A stretch of 64,000 bases of DNA. Origin: Allium sativum. Its lineage: Eukaryota; Streptophyta; Magnoliopsida; Asparagales; Amaryllidaceae. The notes under the pieces are model-generated. The model was not told the DNA's origin, did no database searches, and saw nothing but the letters and a program-made list of their open reading frames with translations. Positions within the stretch are counted from its first letter, which is position 1. Each line of letters begins with the position of its first letter. A program made the position numbers and the translations under genes. Positions 49,152-61,199 of this stretch are shown here, in pieces. The DNA lies in assembly GCA_030737875.1 (NCBI GenBank), contig CM060922.1:299699456-299763455 (forward strand). The letters are read 5' to 3'.

Positions 49152-49287
49152 AGGATGTTTTAAATTTTCAAGTATTACTTATATCTGTCTTGTTTTAATT
49201 TTTCTGTTCTATACTCACTAAAAATGCTCCACCAAAACTAAGGCATTCCCTTAGTGAGTGACCTTAGCGGGTGTGGGGTGTTACACG

Positions 49288-49299
49288 TGGTATCAGAGC
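49288..49299 (+). promoter_or_regulatory. Element D primer binding site
   Basis: TGGTATCAGAGC two bases after the 5' LTR, followed by TTAAGGTTACC as in C. Confidence 0.9.
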
Positions 49300-49439
49300 T
49301 TAAGGTTACCGGAACAGATAAAATTTTTAGAAAAACTATTTTCTAAGAATATTTTTGGAAAGGAGTATTTTCAAAAACATGTCTTTTAAGAGAAAAGTTT
49401 TTGAAAGAAAAGCATAATCCCCAATAGCCATATTTATAT

Positions 49440-50233
49440 CTTTCGAATTCTCCATTTTGAATCTCTTCCTTTCTCTCGTTTTGAGTTTCCCCTCCGCGTA
49501 TAGATGATCTTTCTAAGATAGATAAGGATGGAAAACCACCTCAAGGGACTTAGACGTTAGTCGGATTAGAAGTTGGTTCAAGAAGGAGGAGGACTGGTAG
49601 GTATCTACTGGATAGACGATGGGAAGAAGGCTCAAATAGTTGTTTGGTTAATGAAAGATGAAACCTCATTAGTGGGAGGTTATGAGTGGAGAATAGGGAA
49701 GAGGAAGGCTGGTAGTTATCCTTTTTGAAGGGATAGGACACCTTATTAGGATTGTCCAAAGAAGCAAAGGCAAGGTATGGAGGGTAGTGGTATTCCCTCA
49801 CGGCTAGGGTACCAGATGGGGATAGGACCGTCTAGGTTGGAATTTGGATTTCTTTATTATCCGATTCAAACTTTATTTGATCCTGATATATCGAGTTCGT
49901 TTATCTCACCATTGATAGTTGAGTCACTGCACTTAGACACCAGTTTGGTAGATGATCCCTTAGTTGTTTCAAACCCAATTGGGGCTCCATGATGTGTTTG
50001 GGTTTGAAAGTCTCTATACTTAGCATTGAGTTTAGAGGTGATGCTTGTTGGGCTTCACGGGCTATGGGTTAATTTTGGGCATGGACTGGTTATCCAGTAG
50101 GAGTGCTGTTCTTCATTTTGAAGGGAGAGTTGTTAGGCTTATGGGCCGCCTGGGTAACACTCTCGAGATCTCTTGTAATCCCATAGAATCTGTTATGCTA
50201 AGGTATCTAGAATCGCTTGACACGTTGGTCTAG
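49440..50233 (+). pseudogene. Element D gag and protease remnants
   Basis: After the leader shared with C, most of gag is deleted. Short recognisable pieces remain, such as a GGxYEWRIG-like piece near 49675 and a DCPKK-like zinc-knuckle end near 49755. The protease part starts at about 49850 and matches C, but the catalytic DSG is replaced by DPD (LFDPDISSSF, near 49875). A frameshift lies near 49990. The [10 protein letters not shown] segment follows at 50072. No functional product is possible. Confidence 0.85.
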
Positions 50234-51200
50234 AGTCTGCGATCTGTTAGAGCGGTCCGGGAATACCCGGATGTGTTTGAGGAGGTGAAGGGCTTACCTC
50301 CGAAGCGGGAGATTGACTTCCGAATATATCTGGTGGATAAGGCTAAACCAGTATCTTGGCCAGTGTGCCACATGGCTCCTAGTGAGAGGAGGGAACTCCA
50401 TAAGTAAGTAGGTGATTTGCTTGAGAAGGGGTTCATAAGACGAAGTATATCGGAGTGGGGCGCTCCAGTAGTTTTTGTTATGACGGCGGATGGGACCCTC
50501 AGACTTTGTGTAGGCTAAAGAGAACTAAAGAAACTCACAAAGACGAATAGATACCCATTGCCGAGGATTAATGATCTCCTTGATCAGTTGGCTGGCGCCT
50601 CAGTATTTTTGTAGTAGGACTTAGCCACGGGATTTCATCAGTTGAGAGTGGCTGAGAATAGTATAGAGAAGACTGCCTTTAGGACTCCGGATGATTTCTT
50701 TTATGAGTGGCTGGTGATGCCATTGGGTTTGACGAACGCCCCCGCATACTTTGTTGAGAAGGGTGTTCAGGGAGTACCTAAATAAGTTCGTGATGGTCTT
50801 TGTAGATGACATCTGGGTCTTTTCTAGGAGCGAAATAAGTTTCCGTATGTGCTCAATAGGCTGAGCAGAGCCAGTATAGGATAAACGACGGTTTTGGAGC
50901 GAGACTGGCGAGAACATCCAGAATTGGTCAAGGGCTTAATTATTTAGCCATTTTTATTAGTATCATCTCATGTAGGTCGTCTGAATTCGAAGGAGGTATC
51001 CCTTGGGTGTTTGTCTGATATTGGTTTAGGCCTTTGGGGCTTGCATTTGGGGGATGCCGAATTCGACTAGGGTGGTCTGCGTGGGAGACAGTTGTGATGA
51101 TTTTGGATGATATTCTGGTGGAGAAGAGCATGCCCTACATCTTAGGGAAGTGTTGGAGACTCTTCGAGCGCATAGTCTTAGGACAGCAAAAGTGGATGGG
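50234..51200 (+). pseudogene. Element D reverse transcriptase remnant
   Basis: Collinear with C RT from the [15 protein letters not shown] segment to a VDDIWVF segment near 50800, but with several stops (for example near 50404, 50515 and 50613) and frame changes. After about 50850 it becomes scrambled. Parts of RT and most of RNase H (about 0.5 kb or more compared with C) are missing or unrecognisable, although a piece near 51085 again resembles the VDDILV region. Confidence 0.85.
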
Positions 51201-52256
51201 ATCCTTAGCATCCTATGAGTAAGGGTAACATGGTAGCGGACGCCTTAAGTAGAAAAAGGTTGTCCTTGAGTTCATTGTTCGTTGAACGACGAAGCTTAGA
51301 GTTTATTTCTAAGTTTGGCTTTAGACCTTCCGTTGACTTTGTACCCGGTTTGCTAGCCTCCTTGGAGGTTAGACCTACTCTTTTGGGGCGGATTAGAAGA
51401 GCACAGAGGGACGATCCACAGTTGGTTGAGTTGGTAGAGAAGCTCATAAGGGGGGAAGTCGTCCAGCCATTTGAGTAGGAACACCCTAGACGATAGGGGG
51501 TGTTTGCGTAGAGACGGTAGACTTTGTGTACCGCAACACGAGGGTTTGAGGAAGGCTATTCTTGATGACGCACACCGTTCTAGGATGACCATTCATCCCG
51601 GTAGGGATAAGATGTACCAAGACATGAAGAGGGTTTTCTTCTGGGCCGGTATGAAGAAAGATGTGGCCGAGTATGTCGCTCGATGTTGGGTGTGCCAGCA
51701 AGTGAAGGCGGAGCAAGGGAAACCAGGTGGGTTGCTTCACCCATTGGAGGTTCCGCAAGGGAAGTGGGATAGCGTCTCGAAGGATTTTATTGACGGGTTA
51801 CCCAGGTCGAGGAAGGGTAATACAGGAATTTGGGTGATGGTAGATAGACTTACTAAGAGCGCCCATTTCATACCTGTGAAGAGTAAGTGGACTGCTCCAT
51901 GGCTAGCTTCAGTATATCTGCGAGAGATAGTTCGATTGCATGGGGTACCCTCTAGCATAGTGAGTAACCGAGATCCTATCTTCACTAGGGAGTTTTGGAA
52001 GAGGGTACAAGGGGCGGTAGGGACTCAGTTGTGTTTGAGTACCGCATATCATCCTCAGACGGACGGCCAGACCAAGAGGGTGAATCATGTCCTAGAAGAC
52101 CTTTTGAGGCTTTGTATCTTAGATTTTGGAGGTACATGGGAAGAGCATCTTCCATTGGTGGAGTTCGCATATAATAACAACTTTCAGTCCAGTATTGGTA
52201 TGACACCTTTCGAAGCTCTTCATGGAAGGCCTTGTCGATCACCTACACGTTGGTAG
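51201..52256 (+). pseudogene. Element D integrase with lost catalytic residues
   Basis: The RNase H end ([11 protein letters not shown]) starts at about 51226, and a stop at 51477-51479 breaks the frame. The open part 51471-52256 covers the zinc finger ([19 protein letters not shown]) and core. The first catalytic aspartate (KDFIDGLP) is kept. The second position reads SNRDP and the third TKRVN, so aspartate has become asparagine and glutamate lysine. Both are single G-to-A changes on this strand relative to C. The frame ends in TAG at 52254-52256. It cannot be an active integrase. Confidence 0.9.
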
Positions 52257-52909
52257 GAATCTACGGATGAGATCTTGCTTGGGCCGATGAGGTTAGAAAG
52301 ACCTCGGGAAAAGATTGATTTGATTCAAAGAAAGATGAAAGCGACGCAAGATAAACAGAAATCTTATGCGGACAAGAGGAGAACGGAGCTTGAGTTTGAT
52401 ATTAGGACATGCTTTTTATTAAGATATCTCCATTACGGAATATGGTTCACTTTGGATCTGTTGGGAAGTGAGTACCAAGGTTTGTTGGACCGTTTCCTAT
52501 TAAGGAAAGGTTTGGACAGATGTCATATAGAGTGAAGTTGCCCGACAGGCTTAGTGGTGTACATGATATATTCCATGTGTTACATTTGAGGAAGTTCCTA
52601 CATGAGACCGCAGAAGCAGTAGAGCCGAGCCTGCTTAGAGAAGTGGAAGTAGAGCGTGATGCTACGATTCGACGAGCTCCTACTTGCATCCTTGGGTCAG
52701 AGATTTGGAAGTTGAGAAACAGAGAGGTTCAACTAATCAAAGTACAAAGGGGAGATGAAGAGAGTGACGCTACCTGGGAGACGGAAGCGAAGATGCGTTC
52801 GAGATACCCTTTTCTTTCGGAGGGTATGTCCTTTTGCTTCTCCTTCATCGCATATCTTGTGCTTATCTTATCTTTAGTATGTCCTCTCGTTAGTACCTTT
52901 GACCTTTAG
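52257..52909 (+). pseudogene. Element D integrase C-terminus and chromodomain-like tail
   Basis: Two overlapping frames (52275-52535 and 52520-52909) cover the part after the DDE core, with a frameshift near 52400-52530. The tail ([14 protein letters not shown] block and WETEAKMRSRYPFL) matches C residues 570-607. It ends in a longer hydrophobic C-terminus than C. Confidence 0.85.
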
Positions 52910-53412
52910 ATAGGGTAAACCTATGGTTGAAACATGTGTTTGAGACATGTTATGGTTGATGGATGCAAGTGGATGCAAGTGTTTGCTAGTGGTTGCTCGT
53001 GGATGCATATACACACACTCTAGGCACTAGATCGGCTCAGTCACTTCATATTGCATATTGCATAAATTTGTGTGTAGAAAAATATATTTATGGATGTATA
53101 ATGGTTGTGTTATCACATGGATGATGCATTTTGGTGAATGATTGTGCACTCATATAGATATTGTATGTGTCGATAGGCTTCTCTCGCATACATAATGGAT
53201 GCATGGCACTATCATGGTTTGCATATGTTCATACGTTAGATAGGGAACATATACACACACTTTTTGCATATGCTCATACATCATTAGAAATTGTTTTAAG
53301 GACAATGGATGCCCGTGGATGATGGTTTGAGTAGATGGTTGTTTGGATGGTAGGATATGCATTCTCCTTAGCTTAGAGATTTCGGGGACGAAATCCTTTA
53401 AGGAGGGGAGAA
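52910..53412 (+). other. Element D 3' untranslated region and polypurine tract
   Basis: Non-coding, homologous to 36256-36773 of C, with TGCA-rich repeats and an internal partly repeated ATGTTCATAC segment. It ends TTTCGGGGACGAAATCC and AGGAGGGGAGAA (53401-53412), the polypurine tract. Confidence 0.85.
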
Positions 53413-56400
53413 TGTAACACCCCGTATTTTGGGTTAATACTAAAATTCACTAATTATAGAATAAATAATCTCAGATGTGGGAATTAGGGGAAACGGGCTG
53501 CGTTATTGCGTTCGTCTCGGAAAAATACGCGAAATAGAGTCCGAGTTTTCGAAAATCGGAGTCCGTATGGCCCAGTTATGGCCCGATGAAGTTTGCAGAA
53601 AATTCAAAACTTAAAACAGAATTAAGAATTTAAAATTCAGGTTTTAAATTGGACAGGTGGGGTCAGGCGGGAAAAATCCCGCCCTACCCATGTCGACAGG
53701 GCTGTCGACAGGCCTGTCGACAGGGGTGTCGACTTGCCTGTCGACTTGCCTGTCGACAGGGGTGCGACGCCCAGTAAACCTGGGTGCACCAGTTTGGGTC
53801 CTTGTGCTGGCCTAGTGGGCTGGTTCTAGAGATTTCCTAAATCTAAGGGTCCTAATCTAATCTAGGGTTAATCTAAGGGCTTAAAACACTACCTAATCCT
53901 ATAAATAAGACCCTAACCCTACCCTAATCCATTCATAATTAAATCTTATAATTAAACTATGGCAAAATGAAACTTGGTCATGGCCTCCACAAATCAAATG
54001 AAGAGAGTTGCAAGCTAATCAACCCCTAATCACCTTCTTCTTCATATTTGGCAACTAGTTTTACTTCATTGATTTGCTAATCTTGGTTTTGGTGAGTTTC
54101 TATGGCTTTAATAATCAATTGTTAAATTGATTATGGTAGGATGTGATAAGACATGGCTATGTTTGTGGATAAATGTATTTATGCAAGTTTGTATGATATG
54201 TGATTTGCAAGTTTTATGTTAAATGCAAGTTAAGGCCATGTTTTATGATGCAAAACACCATGTTAAACATTTATGCATATGTGACATGTTATGCAAACTA
54301 TATGTGAGAATATATGCAAGTTATATGTAACATGATATGCAAGTTATGCATGTGATTTTATGCATGCTAAGTAGTTGGTGTTATGCATGTTAAGTAATTG
54401 ATGTTATGCATGTTAAGAATTTGATGTTATGCATGCTAAAGTATTTGACGTTATGCATGCTAAGTATTTGATTGTATGCATACTAAGTATGGTATTTTAT
54501 GCATGTTAAGTGTTTGGGTTTATGCAAGTTAAGTGGTGGTTTTATGCATAATAAGTATTTGATTTCATGCATGATAAGTAAGTGGTTTTATACATGCTAA
54601 GTGTTTGGTATTATGCATAAATCATAACATGCAAGTTTACCTTTTAAATATGATGCATACATATGCAAGATGATACCCTTATATGCTATGCATGTTTACC
54701 CTCCTTTAAGATGCAAGTTCATATGCAAGATATGTGAATGGTGTTATGCAAGTTATGTGTATGAGATTATGCAAGTTATGTGCATGATGCTATGCAAGTT
54801 ATGTATATGCTTAAATGCAAGTTTAATGTGATATGCAAGTTATGCATGTTCATGCAATTATGTGAATGCTCATGCAAGTATGTGAATGCTTATGCAAGTA
54901 TGTGAATGCTTATGCAAGTATATGAATGCTTATGCAAGTTATGTGTATGCTTAAATGCATGATTAACATGTTATGCAAGTTATGAGAATGCCTATATGCA
55001 AGTTCAACATGTTATGCAAGATATGTGTATGATAATATGCAAGCTCATATGCAACATGTTATGCAAATCATGTGTATGATAATATGCAAGTTTGGGTTAT
55101 ATGTAGTTGGGTTAATATATGTTCATATATGCAATTTGACATCCTCTTTACCCATGACAAAGTTATATGCTAAACCCATGATATTTGTGATGGATCTTTC
55201 CCTTTATTATGTCGTGAAATGAGAACGATTTACGTGGGGAACGATGGGGTAATAAATATGTTAATAAAAGTATGATTGGGTATGATTAAGCATACCATAA
55301 AAATAAATTACCATAAGTGGGAATTTACCTATTGGGTTAGGTCTACCCCATGGGAATTTACCTATTGAGTTAGGTCTACCCATGTTATGGAAAACTTGAT
55401 ATTAATTAGGGATAATTAATATGGGGGTGATTAATTAGGTGTAATTAATCAACTAAGACACGAGGTTGGACCCTTTTGTAGCGGAAGTCTGCCCGGAACC
55501 GACCGGCCATCCAGCGGCTACAAATGATTGGCCCAATGTGAGAGGTCTTAGTCATAAATTAAATACATGTTTAAAGTAAAGACACGAGGTTAGGCCCTTT
55601 TGATGACAGAAGTCTGCCCGGAACCAACCGGCATATCCAGCAGTCATAAAAGACGGTCTAATGTGAGAGGTCTTTATGAGGTCATGATCTTAATTAATGA
55701 ATTAAGAAACACTTAACCATATTAGCATGTAGTGGGACATGAGGGGTTAAGTGAGTGCCTTGGGGTGGCATGATGAAACTAGTGGGTTGCCTTGGGTGGC
55801 AATAGAAAAATACGATTAGAATACTTAACCAAGGTGGAACATGTAATTAAACATGATAAAAGGGTTAAGTAAGTGCCATGGGTGGCATGTGAGAATACGA
55901 TTAAAATACTTAACCAAGGTGGAACATGTAATTAAACATGATTAAGGGGTTAAGTAAGTGCCATGGGTGGCATGTGGAAATCTAGTGGGTGCCCTAAGTG
56001 GCAATTGAAATATGATTAAAGGACTTAACCAAGATTTATAACATGTAAGGGGACATGGTTAAAGGGTTAAGTGGGATGCACTAGATAAAAGTAGCAAGCT
56101 TAAGTAGTAGCTTGTGGGGGCCCATTTCAACCAATATCCCAAACGTATCTTTGTGGGCTCGACTCTGGTCGGGTGACGGGACACACATATTGGACTTGAC
56201 TATAAGCGGCCAAAACGGGTTAGCGGTGGCAACGCGGGATCAACGGGTTTCATATGCGTGTGTGGACCCGGGCTGGTTGGTAAGTCGTTGTTGCATCGTG
56301 TAGATATAAAGCCATGCACAGAGATATTATATGGTAGCCACTTTGGGGAATGATACACCCCCTTTTGTGGGACCAGCACGGGTATCTACGGTAGGGAGCC

Positions 56401-57167
56401 GATCGCTTGGGGGTAGTGGGTACACCTAGTAAAAATAGGGGCAGACGGCACCTGTGTAGGGGTACAAGAAACTACCGGGTAAAAATTACTAAGTACACTT
56501 AGTGGGATCAACCTTTAAGTAGGAATTACTCTTGGTGGGTAGAACTGGTGTGGTGCAGTGTAGGGATTACCCTTGGGTGAATCAGTCTGGGGTGGTGTAA
56601 GAATTATCCTTGGGTAGATAAATGCGTCTTTTCGATTATCGTAGTACATCCGGTGTTTAGTTGGCTACTTAGTGTAGTCATTATCCCCAGAGGTACCGTA
56701 CCTTATTTATGTCATACCCTAATTACTTTAATGGTTGTATTATTAGGGTTATAGGACTCACTCAGACTTATGTCTGACCCCGTTGTTTTTATCTTTTTCC
56801 CAACCCTCAGGTTATCAGAGTGGGCCTAGCACTAGTGGGCTTGGATCAGACCGCTATATCTATCTTTTGGGCTTGGATCGTAGAAGTAAAGCTCGGTTTA
56901 TCTTTTCTATTATGGCTATTGTCTATGTAGTGGGATTATGTACTTCTATTCTATCAGGATGGATATTATGTACTTGACTCTTGTTTTGGTTTTGTGATGT
57001 AACCAAACATGTTTTACTTTCTGCTGCAATAAAAGGATGTTTTAAATTTTCAAGTATTACTTATATCTGTCTTGTTGTAATTTTTCTGTTCTATACTCAC
57101 TAAAAATTCTCCACCAAAACTAAGGCATTCCCTTAGTGAGTGACCTTAGCGGGTGTGGGGTGTTACA
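53413..57167 (+). repeat. Element D 3' LTR (3755 bp)
   Basis: Same length as the 5' LTR with only scattered differences. It includes the GTCGAC array at 53692-53757, TATA box at 53900-53907 and the hairpin units at 55455-55549 and 55579-55674. Confidence 0.93.
55455..55674 (+). repeat. Duplicated two-tier hairpin in D 3' LTR
   Basis: As in the 5' LTR, but the right arm of the first stem reads GCTACAAA, which pairs perfectly with TTTGTAGC. Confidence 0.65.
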
Positions 57168-57512
57168 AATCTTAATTAAAAGATTTATTCTTTTCACACG
57201 GGGTTTAAGAACAGTGACACTGGAGATCCCATCCCATCAGTCTCTAACCGTAAATTAGTAAGAGAACAATTCCCAAAGTGTTAATCCCGAAGGCCGAAAC
57301 CAACATCAGATCAATACACAGGAAACCATTCAACTTAGCTAATCTCCAGTTAGTTTCTAATTTTCTTAACTTTATTGCATTTAAGAACAGTATCATAAAA
57401 GACGACAAACCCAAAATCCCATTTGATATTAAGTACAAAGCTCTGAATAGAAAATATATCAGCTTATACTCAATATCAAATTTTGAAACCAACATATATC
57501 GTATTGGAATAA

Positions 57513-57546
<34 letters not shown>

Positions 57547-59149
57547 TCCAAATTCCTCCACAATATCTGTATAATCACCGAATCCAATATTGAAATATTC
57601 GGAAGATAATTTCGATTCAAATCCATTCCAATTCAAATATTGGAAATTCTGGTAATTTTTAAAACCATTTCAAATCCAATTTATTTACTTAAAAATATTG
57701 GATTATAATTCTAGTTCATAACTAGTTCATTTCGATAAAAATATATTTTTATCTTTTCAAATATGGAAATTTTTCATCCCAATTCTTTCCAAATAATTTA
57801 TTATGATTTTACACAAATGATTGATATTTTTAATAATTTTATCAAGGCCCATACAGTCGATTTCTATAAACGGTCATGAACTGCGCTTACGGCGACCTTT
57901 TCAAAATTTGATTTGGACATAATTCCAAATCCAACCATTAGATTTCAAATCTCTTATTTCCATTGGAAAGCTCTTTCCGATACGAACCCAAGGTTCTGGT
58001 TTTAGGAGAATTCGACGGTCGGATCTCCCGTAATGTCCGTTCGAAGTCAATGGTCAAAATTCGCGAGCTACCGCGGCGCGGGGCATTCTATTTAGGCCAT
58101 TATATATATATATATATAATATAATATATATATTTCATCAATTTCCATTTAAAACGTATTTTATAAATCATTTTGAATTCGTTTTCAAAACGATTTTAAC
58201 TTCATGTCCAGTTTCAAATCAAAATTGAATATTCCATACCATCGATATTTAAATGATAATATTTTCAAAACATTAGATTTTGAAATCACTTCCTTTTCGA
58301 TATTCATTATAAAAATGAATAAAATCGATATAAATATCGTTCACGTCAAAATGGCATTAATCTAATCAACACGGCTTTATATATTTAAATATATTCGTGT
58401 CCATCCCAAATCGGATATCAAAATCAGATTTTGATCTTTTACTGAATATTACTTTTAATATTCGTTATTTTAAAATATTCTTTATTTTAAAATATTCGTT
58501 CTTTCCGAGTTGGAATCAGACACAGTATATTACCATATAATTTTATTTAATGGATTTCATACAACACATACAACAACAATCAAATACAGTCAACCATCAT
58601 CCAGAGTGTCTTACACAAATGTATAAGCATTAAATATAAATTATCAAAACTTACAATAGCTTGTCAACCAATCGATCGACATACAACTAAATAATTTGGA
58701 TTAGTGTACGCCAAATATCATCCCAATACCCGTGTGTGGTTTTCAAACAATAAACACAGATTTATTTGTGTAGTTGGGCGATGTGTAAAATATGTCGTCC
58801 CAATCTATATCGATCAAATGTGTGTACATAAACAAATCATCCGATTTGTTTATGAATATTTATTCTATTCATATACACGTTAAAAATTATATTTTTAACT
58901 ATAAAATATTTTATTTAACATATGAATATTTTATATAGTCCATTTCACATCACAAACAATTTTCACAACATAATCAAACAAACAAACAAGTCGTCCATGG
59001 TATATGGACGACGGGTGTCGGGTGCTGCTAAGCATTGTCTACATCCTAGTATATATTTTAACTAGAAAATAAAATTAAAGTGAGAAGTTCTCATCTTTAG
59101 GATCCACACCTCCAGTTCAATATTGGACGATGGTTTGGATTTACCCGAC

Positions 59150-59940
59150 ATTCCAACTCCATCTTTTCACGCTGTTCATGAAAAAAATCACATTTTTATT
59201 TCAACGCTATATGGATAAAAATCAAATTTTTATCACTTCGCTATATTTAGAAAAAATCAAAATTTTATCACTTAGCTATATTTATAAAAATCAAAATTTT
59301 ATAGCGATGTTCATATCATAAAAATCAAATTTTATAGCACTAAAAATCATATCTTTTTTTTTTAAAAAAAAACCATACCTTTTCTAAAATAAAAATCATA
59401 TCTTTTCTAAAGCTTTCATAGATGTAAAAGTCCAATTTTTCTTTCTAAAAATCTTATCTTTCCATGCTTTAAAAATCTTATCTTATCTTTATTAAAAAAC
59501 ATATTTTTTTCTTCGTTATATACGTAATAAAAATCATACCTTTTTATTTTTAAAAATCGCATCTTTTTATTCAAACAAAGATTTAATCTTTTTTTTTATT
59601 CAAACAAAAATCTAATCTTTTTATTTAAACAAAAAGCAAATCTTTTTATTCAAACAAATATCTAATCTTTTTTATTCAAACAAAAATCTAATCTTTTTTA
59701 TATTCAAAATATTGTCTTTCTCTTTTAAAAATATAATCTTTCTCTTATATAAGAATTTTAATTTTTATTAACATGAATATATATATATATATCAAGTTTT
59801 CATTAACATGAATATATAAAAAAAATCAAGTTTTCATTCACATAAATGTATATAAAAAAAACAAGCTTTCATTAACATGAGTGTATATAAAAAAAATCAA
59901 GTTTTCATTAACATGAATGAATAAAAAAAATCAAATTTAA
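59150..59940. repeat. AAAATC/TTTTT-themed tandem repeats in E LTR
   Basis: Several short arrays in a row: diverged units with TATAAAAATCAAAATTTTAT (59160-59340), units of about 27 bp with TTATTCAAACAAAAATCTAA (59560-59700), and units of about 40-45 bp with ATCAAGTTTTCATTAACATG (59765-59940). They lie at the place of the 34-bp array of B. Confidence 0.75.
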
Positions 59941-59949
59941 AACTTACAG

Positions 59950-60290
59950 TGGAAAAAAAGGTGATGGCCGGCGCTGGGGTGTTTGGTAGTGGGGTGGCTG
60001 CAGCGGGGGCGCGGGTGATGTGGCGACACGGTGGGGGGTCCACGTTGGTGGGCTATTGCGGTTTAGGGTTTTCAGGCAGTTGGGTTTGCAGAGAGAGAGG
60101 TGGACCGGAGAGAGGCCGGGGGAGGGGGAGGGGATCCGGTTGCGGCGACACTCGACTTGGGGGAGCGGTGGTTGCCGCTGAGGTGGGTGGAAGAGGGATC
60201 CATTGTTTTTTTTTATTTTTTTATATTATTGGCGGCTTTAATGAATCGGGGAGAGAGAAAGGAGATAGGGGAGGGATGTTGACCAAGTTA
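59950..60290 (-). other. GC-rich island in E LTR
   Basis: A strongly G-rich (plus strand) block about 0.9-1.2 kb from the LTR start, the same relative place as 22945-23290 in B but with different sequence. It includes a TTTAGGGTTTTC motif and a plus-strand open frame of 142 codons (59949-60377) that is low-complexity and Gly/Arg-rich. Without a recognisable domain I do not call a gene. Confidence 0.5.
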
Positions 60291-61183
60291 ATAATATATA
60301 TATATATAATACAAATCTCCGAAAAAACAACTTTTTATTTCGAACTCCAAATCGAACCCGCCGACTGTAGCCCCTAGTTAATTACCCCTATTCCGAACAC
60401 AATGGGATATGTCCCGCAAGCCGATTTGACTGTTTCGATCAGTTTTTGTCAAAATTAAAATATAAATTAATAGAACGGTCAAAATTGAATTTAACGTATA
60501 TTTTAATTTACTGGGGCCACATACGGATTCCAAAAATTCTAGAAAAATAAATCTGGCTATGTTTAGATGATACGGTCCTAACAAAATTAATTTCATCGAA
60601 TTTGTAGACCATTTGAAAAATGGTCATTTTCCAGTTGATAAAATTTAAACTGAAATTACCAAACGCGTTTAAATCCGCCACGCTCACATATTGATTCCAA
60701 AAATTATGGAAATTGGAATCAAGAAATAATTTGACATTCCGGATCCAACAAAAGTGGTTTCATTGAAAACGGAGGTCGTTTGCAAAATCGCTATTTTTAA
60801 GGGCTATATTTCCATAGCGACTATTCTGAATTTTCAACTAGGCATAACTTTTTATTCCCGCTATGAAATTTCTTCATTGGAAAGATATTTTCTAAAAAAT
60901 TCAAATATTTCTGGTTTCACTAAATACCAGTTTATTTTGAATCCTATACATTCATTTGAAATTTGAAATCGAAATTTCAAACTACCGCTCCATTTCCAAT
61001 TCTTTTATAATTAAAATAAATATTTATATTCTACTTCGATTAAAATAAATATATACGTTCTAATTCTATTCAAAATAAATTTCTAGTCATTAATATTTAA
61101 AATAATTCATTTTAGATGTTCAAATTCATTAAAATTGCCAAAATAAAAATTTTAAATTGGTTTTGATTTTCCGGGTTATTACA

Positions 61184-61199
61184 ATCTCCCCCACTTAAA
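61184..61199 (-). promoter_or_regulatory. Element E polypurine tract
   Basis: On the minus strand AAGTGGGGGAGAT directly before TGTAATAACC. The upstream TTTTCGAGGATGAAAAG is a diverged version of the motif found in A, C and D. Confidence 0.75.

Larger units (their letters stand above)
45531..49285 (+). repeat. Element D 5' LTR (3755 bp)
   Basis: TGTAACACCCCGTATTTTGG to GGGTGTGGGGTGTTACA. A TATA box at 46018 and an AATAAA at 49146 suggest U3 of about 0.5 kb, a very long R of about 3.1 kb and a short U5 of about 0.1 kb. Confidence 0.93.
45531..57167 (+). mobile_element. Element D: Tekay/Del-like element with intact LTRs and decayed pol
   Basis: 11637 bp flanked by AATCT. LTRs of 3755 bp each are nearly identical. 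The 4.1-kb internal region has the same order as C but lost most of gag and RNase H and carries many stops, frameshifts and lost catalytic residues. LTR features match C (termini, GTCGAC array, TATA context, hairpins), so it is a related subfamily. It is inserted opposite to C, about 0.9 kb away. Confidence 0.93.
57168..61183 (-). repeat. Element E 3' LTR, piece 4 (LTR start)
   Basis: On the minus strand it starts TGTAATAACCCGG at 61183, right after a polypurine tract, and runs to the D insertion site. It matches B over long stretches (for example 60400-61180 with 23390-24219; 57480-58350 with 20250-21300). It holds tandem repeats and a GC-rich island. A TA run lies at about 57513-57544. Confidence 0.85.

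Noticed and set aside
59949..60377. 142-codon open frame in the GC-rich island of E
   Set aside because: Low-complexity Gly/Arg/Ala-rich, no domain, within an LTR; GC-rich DNA has few stops by chance.
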